Positions 49,020 to 57,563 of a DNA stretch of 64,000 nt are shown piece by piece (position 1 is the first letter of the stretch; each line of letters opens with the position of its first letter). The position numbers and the translations under genes were made by a program. The notes under the pieces are model-generated. The model did not search any database and was not told where the DNA came from. It worked only from the letters and a program-made list of their open reading frames with translations. Source of the stretch: Pseudomonas borbori (GTDB taxonomy: Bacteria; Pseudomonadota; Gammaproteobacteria; Pseudomonadales; Pseudomonadaceae); the NCBI RefSeq assembly GCF_900115555.1, contig NZ_FOWX01000011.1, forward strand, positions 1 to 64,000, in the 5' to 3' direction.

Positions 49020-49346
49020 TTAGGCGCACTTTTCGGCGGTATTCAGGGACAGCAGTACCCGGCCGTTCTCGACCTTGGCCTGATGCCGGTGCGCGCAACC
49101 GACGTCTGGTGCCACCGCTTCGCCGGACTCCAGTTCGATCTGCCAGTTGTGCAGCGGGCAGGCCACCCGCTTGCCGTAAACCAGCCCCTGGGACAGTGGC
49201 CCGCCCTTGTGCGGGCAGCGGTCGTCGAGGGCGAACACTTCATCGCCGGCGGTGCGGAAGATCGCGATGTCGCCTTTGGGGCTGGCGACGATGCGCGAGC
49301 CGAGTACGTTGATCTCTTCCAGGGCGCAGATATCCAGCCAGCTCAT
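49020..49346 (-). CDS. nirD: Nitrite reductase small subunit (Rieske-type)
   Basis: 108 aa. Rieske motifs CPHKGG and CPLHNW are both present, with four ligands Cys-His/Cys-His (some NirD proteins lack them). Partner of NirB in NADH-dependent reduction of nitrite to ammonia. Overlaps nirB by four bases (ATGA). Confidence 0.94.
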   Translation of the reverse strand: MSWLDICALEEINVLGSRIVASPKGDIAIFRTAGDEVFALDDRCPHKGGPLSQGLVYGKRVACPLHNWQIELESGEAVAPDVGCAHRHQAKVENGRVLLSLNTAEKCA

Positions 49347-51799
49347 ACGGCGGTCTCCTCGAGTTGCGCGACGTTGATGCGGTCGAATTCTTTCTTCAGT
49401 TGTGGCTGTTCGATGCGCTCCTTCCACGGGTCCTGCTCGAACGACAGGGCGAACTGCAGGCGCGCGGCCAGGGCCTTGCGCTTGGCTTCGTCTTCCAGCA
49501 CCGCCTTCTTGATGTGCTCCATGCCCACGCGCTGCATGTAGTGCACGGTGCGCTCCAGATAGAAGGCTTCCTCGCGGTAGAGCTGGAGGAAGGCGGCGTT
49601 GTATTCGCGCACTTCCTCGGCGGTCTTGAGCTTGACGAAGAACTCGGCCACCTCGGTCTTGATCCCGCCGTTGCCGCCGATGTACAACTCCCAGCCGGAG
49701 TCCACACCGATGATGCCGACGTCCTTGATGCCGGCTTCGGCGCAGTTGCGCGGGCAGCCGGAGACCGCCAGCTTGACCTTGTGCGGCGACCACATGTTGA
49801 ACAGGTCGTGCTCCAGGTCGATGCCCAGCTGGGTCGAGTTCTGCGTGCCGAAGCGGCAGAACTCGCTGCCGACACAGGTCTTCACCGTGCGGATGGACTT
49901 GCCGTAGGCGTGGCCGGACGGCATGTCCAGATCCTTCCACACGCCCGGCAGGTCTTCCTTCTTGATGCCCAGCAGGTCGATGCGCTGACCGCCGGTGACT
50001 TTGACCATCGGCACCTGGTACTTGTCGGCGACATCGGCGATGCGGCGCAGCTCGGACGGGTTGGTCACGCCGCCCCACATGCGTGGAACAACGGAGTAGG
50101 TGCCGTCCTTCTGGATATTGGCGTGGGCGCGTTCGTTGATCAGGCGCGACTGCGGGTCGTCCTTGGCCTCGCCCGGCCAGGTGGAAATCAGGTAGTAGTT
50201 CAGCGCCGGGCGGCAGGTGGCGCAGCCGTTGGGAGTGCTCCAGTTGAGGAACTCCATGGCCTGCGCCAGGCTGGTCAGGTGCTCTTCGCGGATCGCCTTG
50301 CGGATCTGTCCATGATTGAGGTCGCTGCAGCCGCAGATGGCCTTCTCGCTCTTGGGCTTGACGTCTGCCGCGCCGCCGACGGTATTGATCAGGATCTGCT
50401 CGACCAGGCCGGCGCAGGAACCGCAGGAACTGGCGGCTTTGGTGTGTTTCTTCACCTCGTCGACGCTGAACAGGCCGTTTTCCTGAATGGCCTTGACGAT
50501 GGTGCCCTTGCACACACCGTTGCAGCCGCACACTTCCATGTCGTCGGGCATGTTGGCGGCGCTGCTCTGGCCCTGGTGGCCGGCGTCGCCGATGGCGTTT
50601 TCGCCGAACATCAGGTGATCGCGGATCTCGCTGACGTTATGGTTCTCGCGGATCTGCCGGAAGTACCAGCCGCCGTCGGCGGTGTCGCCATACAGGCAGG
50701 CGCCGACAAGCACGTCGTCTTTGATCACCAGCTTCTTGTACACGCCGCCGATCGGGTCGGACAGGGTGATGGTTTCGGTGCCTTCGGCGCCCATGAATTC
50801 GCCGGCGGAGAACAGGTCGATGCCGGTGACTTTCAGCTTGGTCGAGGTCACCGAGCCCTGGTAACGGGCGAAGCCGAGCTGGGCCAGGTGGTTGGCGCAG
50901 ACCTTGGCCTGCTCGAACAGCGGCGCCACCAGGCCGTAGGCGATACCACGGTGGCTGGCGCATTCGCCGATCGCATAAACCCGCGGGTCGTAGGTCTGCA
51001 TGGTGTCGTTGACCAGGATGCCGCGGTTGCAGGCGATCCCGGATTGCTCGGCCAGCTCGCTGTTGGGGCGGATACCGGCGGCCATCACCACCAGGTCGGC
51101 GGGGATCACCTCGCCGTCCTTGAACTTCACCGCACAGACGCGGCCTTCGCCGTTATCCAGCAATTCGGCGGTGTGCTTGGGCAGGAGGAACTTCAGGCCA
51201 CGGTCTTCCAGCGATTGCTGCAGCAAACGCCCGGCGGTGACGTCGAGTTGGCGTTCCAGCAGCCACTCGCCGATATGCACCACGGTCACGTCCATGCCGC
51301 GCAGCTTGAGGCCGTTGGCCGCTTCCAGGCCGAGCAGGCCGCCGCCGATGACCACCGCATGTTTGTGGGTCTTGGCGGTGTTCATCATCGTCTGGGTGTC
51401 GGCGATATCGCGGTAGCCGATCACGCCCTCCAGGTCCTTGCCGGGAATCGGCAGGATGAACGGGTTGGAACCGGTGGCGATGAGCAGGCGATCGTATTCG
51501 GCTTCGCTGCCGTCATCGGCTACTACCACGCGGGCCTTGCGGTCGATCTTCACCACTTTGCGCCCGAGCAGCAGCTTGATGCCGTTCTGCGCATACCAGT
51601 TGAGGTCGTTGAGCACGATTTCCTCGAAGGTCTGTTCGCCGGCCAGTACCGGGGAGAGCAGAATGCGGTTGTAGTTCGGGTGCGGCTCGGCCCCAAATAC
51701 GCTGATGTCGTACAGGTCCGGGGCGAGCTTGATCAGCTCTTCAAGGGTACGGACTCCGGCCATGCCATTACCGATCATTACCAGCTTGAGTTTTTTCAT
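49343..51799 (-). CDS. nirB: NAD(P)H nitrite reductase large subunit
   Basis: 818 aa. Order: FAD/NADH oxidoreductase (VMIGNGMAGVRTLEEL; VVIGGGLLGLEAANGL), BFD-like [2Fe-2S] (CGCNGVCKG...CGSCAGL), a second such motif (CGCSDLNHG, CATCRP), and the siroheme/[4Fe-4S] domain with CVGSEFCRFG and CPRNCAE. Reduces nitrite to ammonia. GAGG lies before the ATG; upstream is a long regulated leader. First gene of the operon. Confidence 0.95.
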   Translation of the reverse strand: MKKLKLVMIGNGMAGVRTLEELIKLAPDLYDISVFGAEPHPNYNRILLSPVLAGEQTFEEIVLNDLNWYAQNGIKLLLGRKVVKIDRKARVVVADDGSEAEYDRLLIATGSNPFILPIPGKDLEGVIGYRDIADTQTMMNTAKTHKHAVVIGGGLLGLEAANGLKLRGMDVTVVHIGEWLLERQLDVTAGRLLQQSLEDRGLKFLLPKHTAELLDNGEGRVCAVKFKDGEVIPADLVVMAAGIRPNSELAEQSGIACNRGILVNDTMQTYDPRVYAIGECASHRGIAYGLVAPLFEQAKVCANHLAQLGFARYQGSVTSTKLKVTGIDLFSAGEFMGAEGTETITLSDPIGGVYKKLVIKDDVLVGACLYGDTADGGWYFRQIRENHNVSEIRDHLMFGENAIGDAGHQGQSSAANMPDDMEVCGCNGVCKGTIVKAIQENGLFSVDEVKKHTKAASSCGSCAGLVEQILINTVGGAADVKPKSEKAICGCSDLNHGQIRKAIREEHLTSLAQAMEFLNWSTPNGCATCRPALNYYLISTWPGEAKDDPQSRLINERAHANIQKDGTYSVVPRMWGGVTNPSELRRIADVADKYQVPMVKVTGGQRIDLLGIKKEDLPGVWKDLDMPSGHAYGKSIRTVKTCVGSEFCRFGTQNSTQLGIDLEHDLFNMWSPHKVKLAVSGCPRNCAEAGIKDVGIIGVDSGWELYIGGNGGIKTEVAEFFVKLKTAEEVREYNAAFLQLYREEAFYLERTVHYMQRVGMEHIKKAVLEDEAKRKALAARLQFALSFEQDPWKERIEQPQLKKEFDRINVAQLEETAV

Positions 51800-51830
51800 G
51801 GTTCCTCACCGTCACGCATAACCGGAAAAC

Positions 51831-51870
51831 AAAAAAGGCGTCCCGCTAGTCACCTAGCGAGGACGCCTTT
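51831..51870 (-). terminator. Attenuator terminator in the nirB leader
   Basis: The - strand RNA forms a 16-bp stem with one bulge (51855-51870 with 51834-51849, loop about four bases) followed by six U. It lies only 31 bp before the nirB ATG, so it must be read through for expression. Its 5' arm overlaps the second hexaloop hairpin. Confidence 0.88.
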
Positions 51871-51916
51871 GTCCAAGTCCCGTTTTCTCGGGAAGTGCGG
51901 CCTTCATCGTTGAAGG
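51861..51916 (-). promoter_or_regulatory. ANTAR-type (NasT) antitermination hairpins in the nirB leader
   Basis: In the - strand RNA, hairpin 1 is CCUUC-AACGAU-GAAGG (51916-51901) and hairpin 2 is GGAC-AAAGGC-GUCC (51874-51861). Both have six-base loops with A at position 1 and G at position 4, the ANTAR signature. A further stem-loop CCCG-AGAAAA-CGGG (51879-51892) lies between them. Hairpin 2 shares GUCC and its loop with the terminator arm, so the two structures exclude each other. Antitermination at nirB has been reported in P. aeruginosa, as I recall. Confidence 0.75.
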
Positions 51917-51946
51917 AGACACTTGATTGAAATTTGCCAATGTCAA

Positions 51947-51962
51947 TGCAGGGCTTGTGCCA
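51947..51962 (-). promoter_or_regulatory. Sigma-54 promoter of nirB operon
   Basis: On the - strand TGGCAC-AAGCC-CTGCA matches the -24/-12 consensus (TGGCACG-N4-TTGCW) at nearly all positions with correct spacing. The start would be near 51936, giving a leader of about 137 nt. It fits NtrC control of nitrate assimilation. Confidence 0.7.
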
Positions 51963-52047
51963 ACTTGGCAAATGTCTGCATATCCGCGGGGTAGAGCGGG
52001 TTTTTGCGGCTGTGTGGCTGTCTTGTCGCACCGGTATAAGGCGTGTT

Positions 52048-52062
52048 GCGCTTTTCTGGTGC
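52048..52062. promoter_or_regulatory. Candidate NtrC site upstream of nirB
   Basis: GCGC-N7-GTGC, one mismatch to the GCAC-N7-GTGC core, about 120 bp upstream of the inferred start, the usual enhancer distance. It borders the 3' end of the kinase gene. Confidence 0.4.
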
Positions 52063-52072
52063 GTCTGCAGGA

Positions 52073-53740
52073 CTACTTCAGCAGTAGCACCAGCAGGATC
52101 AGGTTCACGAGTAAGGACACCAGGGCCACGGTGCGCCAGACTTTCACCGGCTCGCGCTCGAGCAAGGGGCGCGGCCTGCTGCTCAGGGACTGGCGCTCGC
52201 CTTGCTCCAGGGCCAGCAGCCACTCCTCGGCGGTCTCGTAACGCTGCTTGGGGTCGGCGTTGACGGCGCGGCTGAGGCTCTCGTCGATCCAGTTCGGCAG
52301 GTCGGGGCGATAGCGACTGGCCGGCGTCGGGCTGGCGAAGCGTGGATGCTGGAAGGCCTCGATCTCGCCATAGGGGTAGTGGCCGGTGAGCAGGTGATAG
52401 AGGGTCACGCCCGCAGCATAGAGGTCGTGTTGGGCGCCGGGTGCGGCGCCGGTAAAGGCCTCCGGGGCAATGTAGCTGGGGGTGCCGGGCAGGTCGTGAG
52501 CCTCGTCGCGGGACAGGCCGGGGCAGTAGGCCAGGCCGAAATCCAGCATGCGCAGTTCGCCGTCGTCACCCCATAACAGGTTTTCCGGCTTGATGTCGCG
52601 GTGCAGGATGTTGCGCCGGTGCAACATGCCCAGGGCTCTGACCAGGCGCGGGGCGAGATCCAGCCACTCGGGCAAACCGAGGGGGCCGGACAGGCGCACC
52701 TGTTCGGCCAGGGTCTGCCCGGCGTATTCGCGCTGCACGTAGTACAGGTGCTGGCGTTGCGGCAGGGGATGGACTTCGGCGAAGTAGCGCCCGGCCACCC
52801 GGCGCAGGAACCATTCCTCGAGCAGCAGGGAAGGGCCGGCTTGCGCTTCGTCGGCGCGACTGCTGGGCAGGGTCTTCAACAGCCAGCGGCGGGCCTGAGC
52901 ATCGCGCACGCGGTAGATCAGCGACTGGCGCGACTCGGCCAGCAAGCGCTCGACCTGCCAGCCTTCGAAGTCCTGGCCTTCGCGCAGTTTGGGCGGCAAG
53001 GGCCAATGCTCGAGTTGCGCCAGGGTATCGGCCAGGGCGCTTTCCGGCAGGCCTTCGATCCGCACCAGCAGGGCGCTGGCATTGTCCTGGCTGCCGGCCA
53101 GGTGAGCGGCGCTGACCAGGGCGCGGGTCGCGGCGGCGGGGTCCTGCTCATCGTGCAGGATGCGCTGGATGCCCGGGTCGCCGAGTGTCGCCCAGACGCC
53201 ATCGCTGACCATCAGGAAGCTTTCGCCCTCGCGCAGTTCGCCGTCCAGATAGTCCACCACCAGGTGTTGGTCCAGGCCCATGGCGCGTTTGAGCACATGT
53301 TGCATGCCCTGTTGTTCCCACACGTGGTCTTCGCTGATGCGCTCGAGTTGGCCGCCGTGCCAGCGATAGGCGCGGCAGTCGCCGACATGCGCCAGGGTGA
53401 AGCGCCGGCCGCGCAGGACCAGGGCGGTCAGGGTGGTCAGCAGCGGTTGGCCGCCGCCATTGGCTTGCAGCCAGCGATTGTGCGCGACCAGCAGGCGATC
53501 CAGCGATTGCGCCACCGCCCAGGTTTCCGGGGTGGCGTAGTAGTCCAGGGCCAGCGCTTGCAGGGTTGCTCGAGCGGCCAGGCCGCCGTCGGCGCATTGG
53601 CTGACACCGTCGGCCAGGGCGAACAGATAGCCTTTGCTCGCCGCCAGGGCCGGAGCCGGGGTCACCACGCGAATGGCGTCCTGGTTCTCTGGGCGCGGGC
53701 CGGTAGCGCTGGCTTCGCCGAAGGTGAGTTGCAGGGCCAT
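52073..53740 (-). CDS. PP2C phosphatase - Ser/Thr kinase fusion with C-terminal anchor
   Basis: 555 aa. The N-terminal PP2C-like domain (about 1-240: ENQDAIRV, FALADGVSQCADGGLAA, AHVGDCRAYRW, LMVSDGVW, SQDNASALLV) keeps the metal-binding aspartates. The kinase domain (about 255-530) has RWLLKTLPSS, HRDIKPENLLW (catalytic Asp382) and DFGLAY (Asp400). A C-terminal membrane helix (VALVSLLVNLILLVLLL) ends the protein. Kinase and phosphatase in one chain suggest self-switching. It sits in the nitrate cluster at the PA1782 position; the substrate is unknown. AGGA precedes the ATG. Confidence 0.9.
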   Translation of the reverse strand: MALQLTFGEASATGPRPENQDAIRVVTPAPALAASKGYLFALADGVSQCADGGLAARATLQALALDYYATPETWAVAQSLDRLLVAHNRWLQANGGGQPLLTTLTALVLRGRRFTLAHVGDCRAYRWHGGQLERISEDHVWEQQGMQHVLKRAMGLDQHLVVDYLDGELREGESFLMVSDGVWATLGDPGIQRILHDEQDPAAATRALVSAAHLAGSQDNASALLVRIEGLPESALADTLAQLEHWPLPPKLREGQDFEGWQVERLLAESRQSLIYRVRDAQARRWLLKTLPSSRADEAQAGPSLLLEEWFLRRVAGRYFAEVHPLPQRQHLYYVQREYAGQTLAEQVRLSGPLGLPEWLDLAPRLVRALGMLHRRNILHRDIKPENLLWGDDGELRMLDFGLAYCPGLSRDEAHDLPGTPSYIAPEAFTGAAPGAQHDLYAAGVTLYHLLTGHYPYGEIEAFQHPRFASPTPASRYRPDLPNWIDESLSRAVNADPKQRYETAEEWLLALEQGERQSLSSRPRPLLEREPVKVWRTVALVSLLVNLILLVLLLK

Positions 53741-53761
53741 GGAGGTTTTTCCTGAGAGGAT

Positions 53762-53880
53762 GGGTTGAGGCAAAGGCGGGGCCGGGGCATGGCTGCAGGG
53801 TTGGCCGTTGCCGGTTTCACCCATCGTTCCTGACCAGTGCGATTCAACTCTGCCAGTCAGCCCCGCCTTTGCCTCAACCC
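53762..53880. repeat. 119-bp element with perfect 21-bp inverted repeats
   Basis: Arms 53762-53782 and 53860-53880 are exact inverted repeats (GGGTTGAGGCAAAGGCGGGG core) with a 77-bp non-repetitive spacer. It lies between the nasA stop and the kinase start. No T run. Short, non-coding, MITE-like or an mRNA stem. Confidence 0.75.
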
Positions 53881-53955
53881 TCCGTTGATTGGTGGGGCGC
53901 GCAGCAGCTGGCTGGCGATCAGGTCGCCAGCCAGCGGCCGCTTATGCAGTTTCCA

Positions 53956-55167
53956 TCAAACGCGGGCGGCGGTCACTGCGGCCGAGCCCCAGGTGGTGCG
54001 CCAGCGACGTTTGACGCTATACAGGCCGAACCAGGCCAGTACACCGAGGCTGGCAAAAAACCACAGGGCCAACTGATAGTCGCCGGTCTGTTGTTTGATC
54101 GCCCCCAGGCCTGCGGCCAGGAGGAAACCGCCGATACCGCCGGCCATGCCGATCAGGCCGGTCATCACGCCAATTTCGCGGCGAAAGCGCTGCGGCACCA
54201 ACTGGAACACCGCACCATTGCCTGCACCCAGGCCGAGCATGGCAGTCACGAACAGGGCCAGTGCCACCGTTGAGCTGGACAGGTTGAAGCCGACGGCGGC
54301 TATGCTCAGCGAGGCGACGCTGTACATCACCAGCAGGGAGCGGATACCGCCGATGCGGTCGGCCAGGGCGCCGCCAAGAGGGCGCATCAGGCTGCCGGCG
54401 CAGACGCAGGCGGCCGTATAGTAGCCGGCGGTCACCGGATTGAGGCCGTACTGGTCGTTGAAATAACCAGGCAGTGCACTGGCCAGGCCAATGAAGCCGC
54501 CGAAGGTGACGCTGTAGAAGAACATGAACCACCAGCTGTCGCGGTCACCCAGGGCCTTGAGGTAGTCGGCCATGGATTTCGGCTTGGGCCGTTCGGGTGC
54601 ATTCTTGGCCAGGGCGGCGAAGATCAGCAGGGTGAGTAGCAGCGGAATCAGGGCCCAGCCGAACACGTTCTGCCAGCCGAACAAGGCTGCCAGGCCGGGC
54701 GCGAACAGCGCCGCCAGTACCGTGCCGGAGTTGCCCGCACCGGCGATGCCCATGGCTTTACCCTGGTGCTCGGGCGGATACCACTGCGAGGCCAGTGGCA
54801 GGGAGACGGCAAAGGCGGCGCCGGCAAAGCCGAGGAACAGGCCGAGCAACAAGGTTTGCTCATAACTGCTGATGCCGATCTGCCAGGCGCAGAACAGTGC
54901 CGTTATCACCACTACCTGGCCCACCAGGCCGGCGGTTTTGGGCGACAGCCGATCGGCCAGCAAGCCCATGAAAAAGCGCAGTACTGCGCCGGCCAGAATC
55001 GGCGTGGCGACCATCAGGCCGCGTTGCTGCGCAGTCAGCTCCAGATCGGTGGCGATCTGCACCGCCAGCGGCCCAAGCACGTACCAGACCATGAAACTCA
55101 AGTCGAAATAGAGGAAGGCAGCAAACAGCGTCGGAGTGTGGCCGGCTTTCCAGAAACTTTTATTCAT
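53956..55167 (-). CDS. nasA: Nitrate/nitrite transporter, MFS NNP family
   Basis: 403 aa, about twelve membrane helices. Family signatures: the nitrate signature LGLFLGFAGAAFAVSLPLASQWYP and GIAGAGNSGTVLAALFAP, and a second GLGAGNGAVFQLVPQRF. Imports nitrate for the downstream reductases. Its 5' leader carries an attenuator. GAGG precedes the ATG at 55167; the frame extends upstream only through the leader. The kinase gene follows after 215 bp. Confidence 0.93.
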   Translation of the reverse strand: MNKSFWKAGHTPTLFAAFLYFDLSFMVWYVLGPLAVQIATDLELTAQQRGLMVATPILAGAVLRFFMGLLADRLSPKTAGLVGQVVVITALFCAWQIGISSYEQTLLLGLFLGFAGAAFAVSLPLASQWYPPEHQGKAMGIAGAGNSGTVLAALFAPGLAALFGWQNVFGWALIPLLLTLLIFAALAKNAPERPKPKSMADYLKALGDRDSWWFMFFYSVTFGGFIGLASALPGYFNDQYGLNPVTAGYYTAACVCAGSLMRPLGGALADRIGGIRSLLVMYSVASLSIAAVGFNLSSSTVALALFVTAMLGLGAGNGAVFQLVPQRFRREIGVMTGLIGMAGGIGGFLLAAGLGAIKQQTGDYQLALWFFASLGVLAWFGLYSVKRRWRTTWGSAAVTAARV

Positions 55168-55363
55168 CGAATACCTCGTCAGCAAAAAGGATCCCGGCCT
55201 AGTGCGGTGCGTCGTGGTCGTGGACACGACGGCCGCACTCGCCGGGGAGGCATTGCACTTGTGGTGCAAGGCCCTGCGGCCGAGGCCACAGCTGGGTTGA
55301 GAGAGCGACAAGCGGAACCTCTGGATCGCAAAGGGGCCGCCAGCCCCGGGCGGTGGGGCAGAA
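55168..55363 (-). other. nasA 5' leader downstream of the attenuator
   Basis: About 196 bp of leader between the attenuator U-run and the nasA ATG. It contains strong GC-rich hairpins (CGTGGTCGTGGACACGACG near 55208-55226; GCACTTGTGGTGC near 55254-55266). Frames through it are not supported as genes. Confidence 0.4.
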
Positions 55364-55413
55364 ACTAAAAAACGCCGCGTCACCATTCGCACTGGGCGAG
55401 GGTGAGGCGACGT
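55364..55413 (-). terminator. Attenuator terminator in the nasA leader
   Basis: On the - strand RNA, ACGUCGCCUCACC (55413-55401) pairs with GGUGACGCGGCGU (55384-55372) with one mismatch, followed by six U. It lies about 200 bp before nasA. The 5' arm overlaps the second hexaloop hairpin. Confidence 0.78.
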
Positions 55414-55448
55414 CTTTGTCGTTCATGAGAACAGCCGCCATTGGCTGT
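55408..55448 (-). promoter_or_regulatory. ANTAR-type (NasT) antitermination hairpins in the nasA leader
   Basis: Hairpin 1 is ACAGCC-AAUGGC-GGCUGU (55448-55431), hairpin 2 is CGAC-AAAGAC-GUCG (55421-55408), both with six-base loops carrying A1 and G4, separated by nine bases. Hairpin 2 overlaps the terminator arm, as in the nirB leader; its loop AAAGAC is nearly the same as AAAGGC there. NasT would stabilise hairpin 2 and prevent termination when nitrate is present (family knowledge). Confidence 0.78.
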
Positions 55449-55463
55449 CTATGGCAATGCTTT

Positions 55464-55479
55464 AGCAAGAGCCAAGCCA
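55464..55479 (-). promoter_or_regulatory. Sigma-54 promoter of nasA
   Basis: On the - strand TGGCTTG-GCTC-TTGCT has the GG/GC spacing of -24/-12 promoters, with two changes in the -24 box. The start would lie near 55452, a few bases before hairpin 1. Confidence 0.6.
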
Positions 55480-55883
55480 ACATGGGAATTCGGCGATTTA
55501 CCGGGGGAGGTGGAAGCTGCGGCGTCCTTTTGGTGGTGTAAAAAGGCGCATGGTGCTTGTTTGTGCGCCGATATGGGGCGAGCTGGTGGGTCGCGCTGGT
55601 GCGGTCGGCTCCCGGGATATGCCGGCATGGCTCCGTCGGTCAGATAGTCCGTTCGCCGCGGTGATGCCCCTCATCGATGGCATGCGCTCTATAACCGAGC
55701 GTCCAGGGTTGTTTTTGATTTTATGCCTTGACTTTTGGATATTTTGTGTTTTTTGCGCGATGCTATACTTGTAGATGGTCGAGAAAGAAGAAGTCTAGGG
55801 TCTACATAGGCAAGACGCTGGCTGTCACTGTCGACTGATCGAGGCAATGGTGGACTGCAGCTAAGCGAGATGGGAGGCAGGTC
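55480..55883. other. 404-bp divergent region between nasA promoter and the small membrane protein gene
   Basis: Holds an inverted repeat GGCGCA-N13-TGCGCC (55545-55569) about 105 bp upstream of the nasA start, a possible enhancer site, an AT-rich tract (55710-55770) and a sigma-S-like -10. No gene is visible; short frames here have no ribosome sites. Confidence 0.45.
55763..55770 (+). promoter_or_regulatory. Sigma-S-like -10 element upstream of the membrane protein gene
   Basis: CTATACTT in the context GATGCTATACTTG, the textbook RpoS -10 form, 113 bp before the ATG. The -35 region is only T-rich, as RpoS promoters tolerate. Confidence 0.55.
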
Positions 55884-56438
55884 ATGAATCGGCACTATTA
55901 CACCAGTGACAATCTCGACGAACTCGAAACCGTTGAGCAGGAGTTGGAGGCCAAGGGCATCAGCACCGAGCAGATTCATGTGCTCAGCGAAAAGGATGCC
56001 GATGTCGAGCGACATCACCTGCACGATGTACCCTCCTTCATGAAGCAGGATGTCGTTCACTCCGGGGAGATCGGTGCGGTTGTCGGTGTGGTACTGGCCG
56101 CGCTGGTTCTCGGTGGCGCCTACCTGCTGGGCTGGACCGCAACCGCGGCGGGATGGGTGCCCTTTATCTTCCTGGCGATCGTGCTGCTGGGGTTCTGTAC
56201 CTGGGAAGGTGGCTTTTTCGGTATCCAGGTGCCCAATGCCCACTTCCGCCGTTTCAGGAACAAGTTGCAAGAGGGCAAGCACGTCTTTTTCGTCGATGTC
56301 GAACCGGAGCAGGAAGTCGTGCTGGAGCAGGTGGTCAACCATCATCCGAAGCTGAAGGTTGCCGGAACGGGAACGGCAGCCCCGCACTGGATCGTGGCCT
56401 GGCTGCATAGATGGCATCAGTTCAAACGAACGATCTAA
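55884..56438 (+). CDS. Conserved membrane protein of unknown function (sometimes labelled Mg transporter)
   Basis: 184 aa. An N-terminal soluble part (HYYTSDNLDELETVEQELEAKGISTEQIHVLSE) resembles the general-stress-protein-17M type; then two membrane helices (about 62-83 and 90-110), and a soluble His-rich C-terminus (VVNHHPKLK...APHWIVAWLHRWHQF). I do not accept the transporter label from sequence. A sigma-S-like -10 precedes it, which fits a stress role. GGGAGG lies before the ATG. It converges on the oxidase genes. Confidence 0.8.
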   Translation: MNRHYYTSDNLDELETVEQELEAKGISTEQIHVLSEKDADVERHHLHDVPSFMKQDVVHSGEIGAVVGVVLAALVLGGAYLLGWTATAAGWVPFIFLAIVLLGFCTWEGGFFGIQVPNAHFRRFRNKLQEGKHVFFVDVEPEQEVVLEQVVNHHPKLKVAGTGTAAPHWIVAWLHRWHQFKRTI

Positions 56439-56461
56439 CCCCTGCTCGTAGTTGCTATTGC

Positions 56462-56499
56462 CACACCCACGGGATCATCAGGGCGATCCCGTGGGTGTG
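56462..56499. terminator. Bidirectional hairpin between the membrane protein and oxidase genes
   Basis: Perfect 15-base arms (56462-56476, 56485-56499) with an eight-base loop. The right arm lies inside the last codons of the subunit IV gene (encoding GTPTGSP), so gene end and terminator overlap. Confidence 0.75.
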
Positions 56500-56816
56500 C
56501 CTTGCCCGAAGAAGATCACCCGGCTGAGGAAAATGTAGTCCGCCTCGCTGGCCATGAGTCCCACCAGCACCAGCAGGCACAGGGGCGGCAGCAGAATGGC
56601 GTAGACCATGGCCAGGCGCTCCCAGGCCATGTGCATGAAAATGGCGACGATCAGGCCGGCCTTCAGCAGCATGAAGGTGATGATCAGCGACCACCTGAGA
56701 TAACCGGCGAAGTGGAAGTAGTCGACCAGGTAGGACAGGGTGCTGAGGACGAATAGCAGCCCCCAGATCTTCAGGTACAGGCTGATCGGGTGCTGTTGTC
56801 CTGTTTGTGTGGTCAT
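56478..56816 (-). CDS. Cytochrome c oxidase subunit IV-like protein
   Basis: 112 aa with three membrane helices (about 12-32, 42-62, 72-92), the size and pattern of CyoD/CtaF-type subunit IV (HMAWERLAMVYAILLPPL). Last gene of the oxidase operon. ATG 56816 has AGAGGAG eight bases upstream; a TTG two codons earlier is less likely. Confidence 0.83.
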   Translation of the reverse strand: MTTQTGQQHPISLYLKIWGLLFVLSTLSYLVDYFHFAGYLRWSLIITFMLLKAGLIVAIFMHMAWERLAMVYAILLPPLCLLVLVGLMASEADYIFLSRVIFFGQGTPTGSP

Positions 56817-56851
56817 GGCCAATGCTCCTCTGCAGCGCTAAGTGTCAAGCG

Positions 56852-57559
<708 letters not shown>

Positions 57560-57563
57560 GGCT

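Noticed and set aside
55353..55774. Short + strand frames in the nasA upstream region
   Set aside because: They overlap the attenuator and promoter structures, have no ribosome sites and no recognisable sequence.
55884..56438. Label magnesium transporter for the 184-aa membrane protein
   Set aside because: Only two membrane helices and none of the CorA, MgtE or MgtA signatures.
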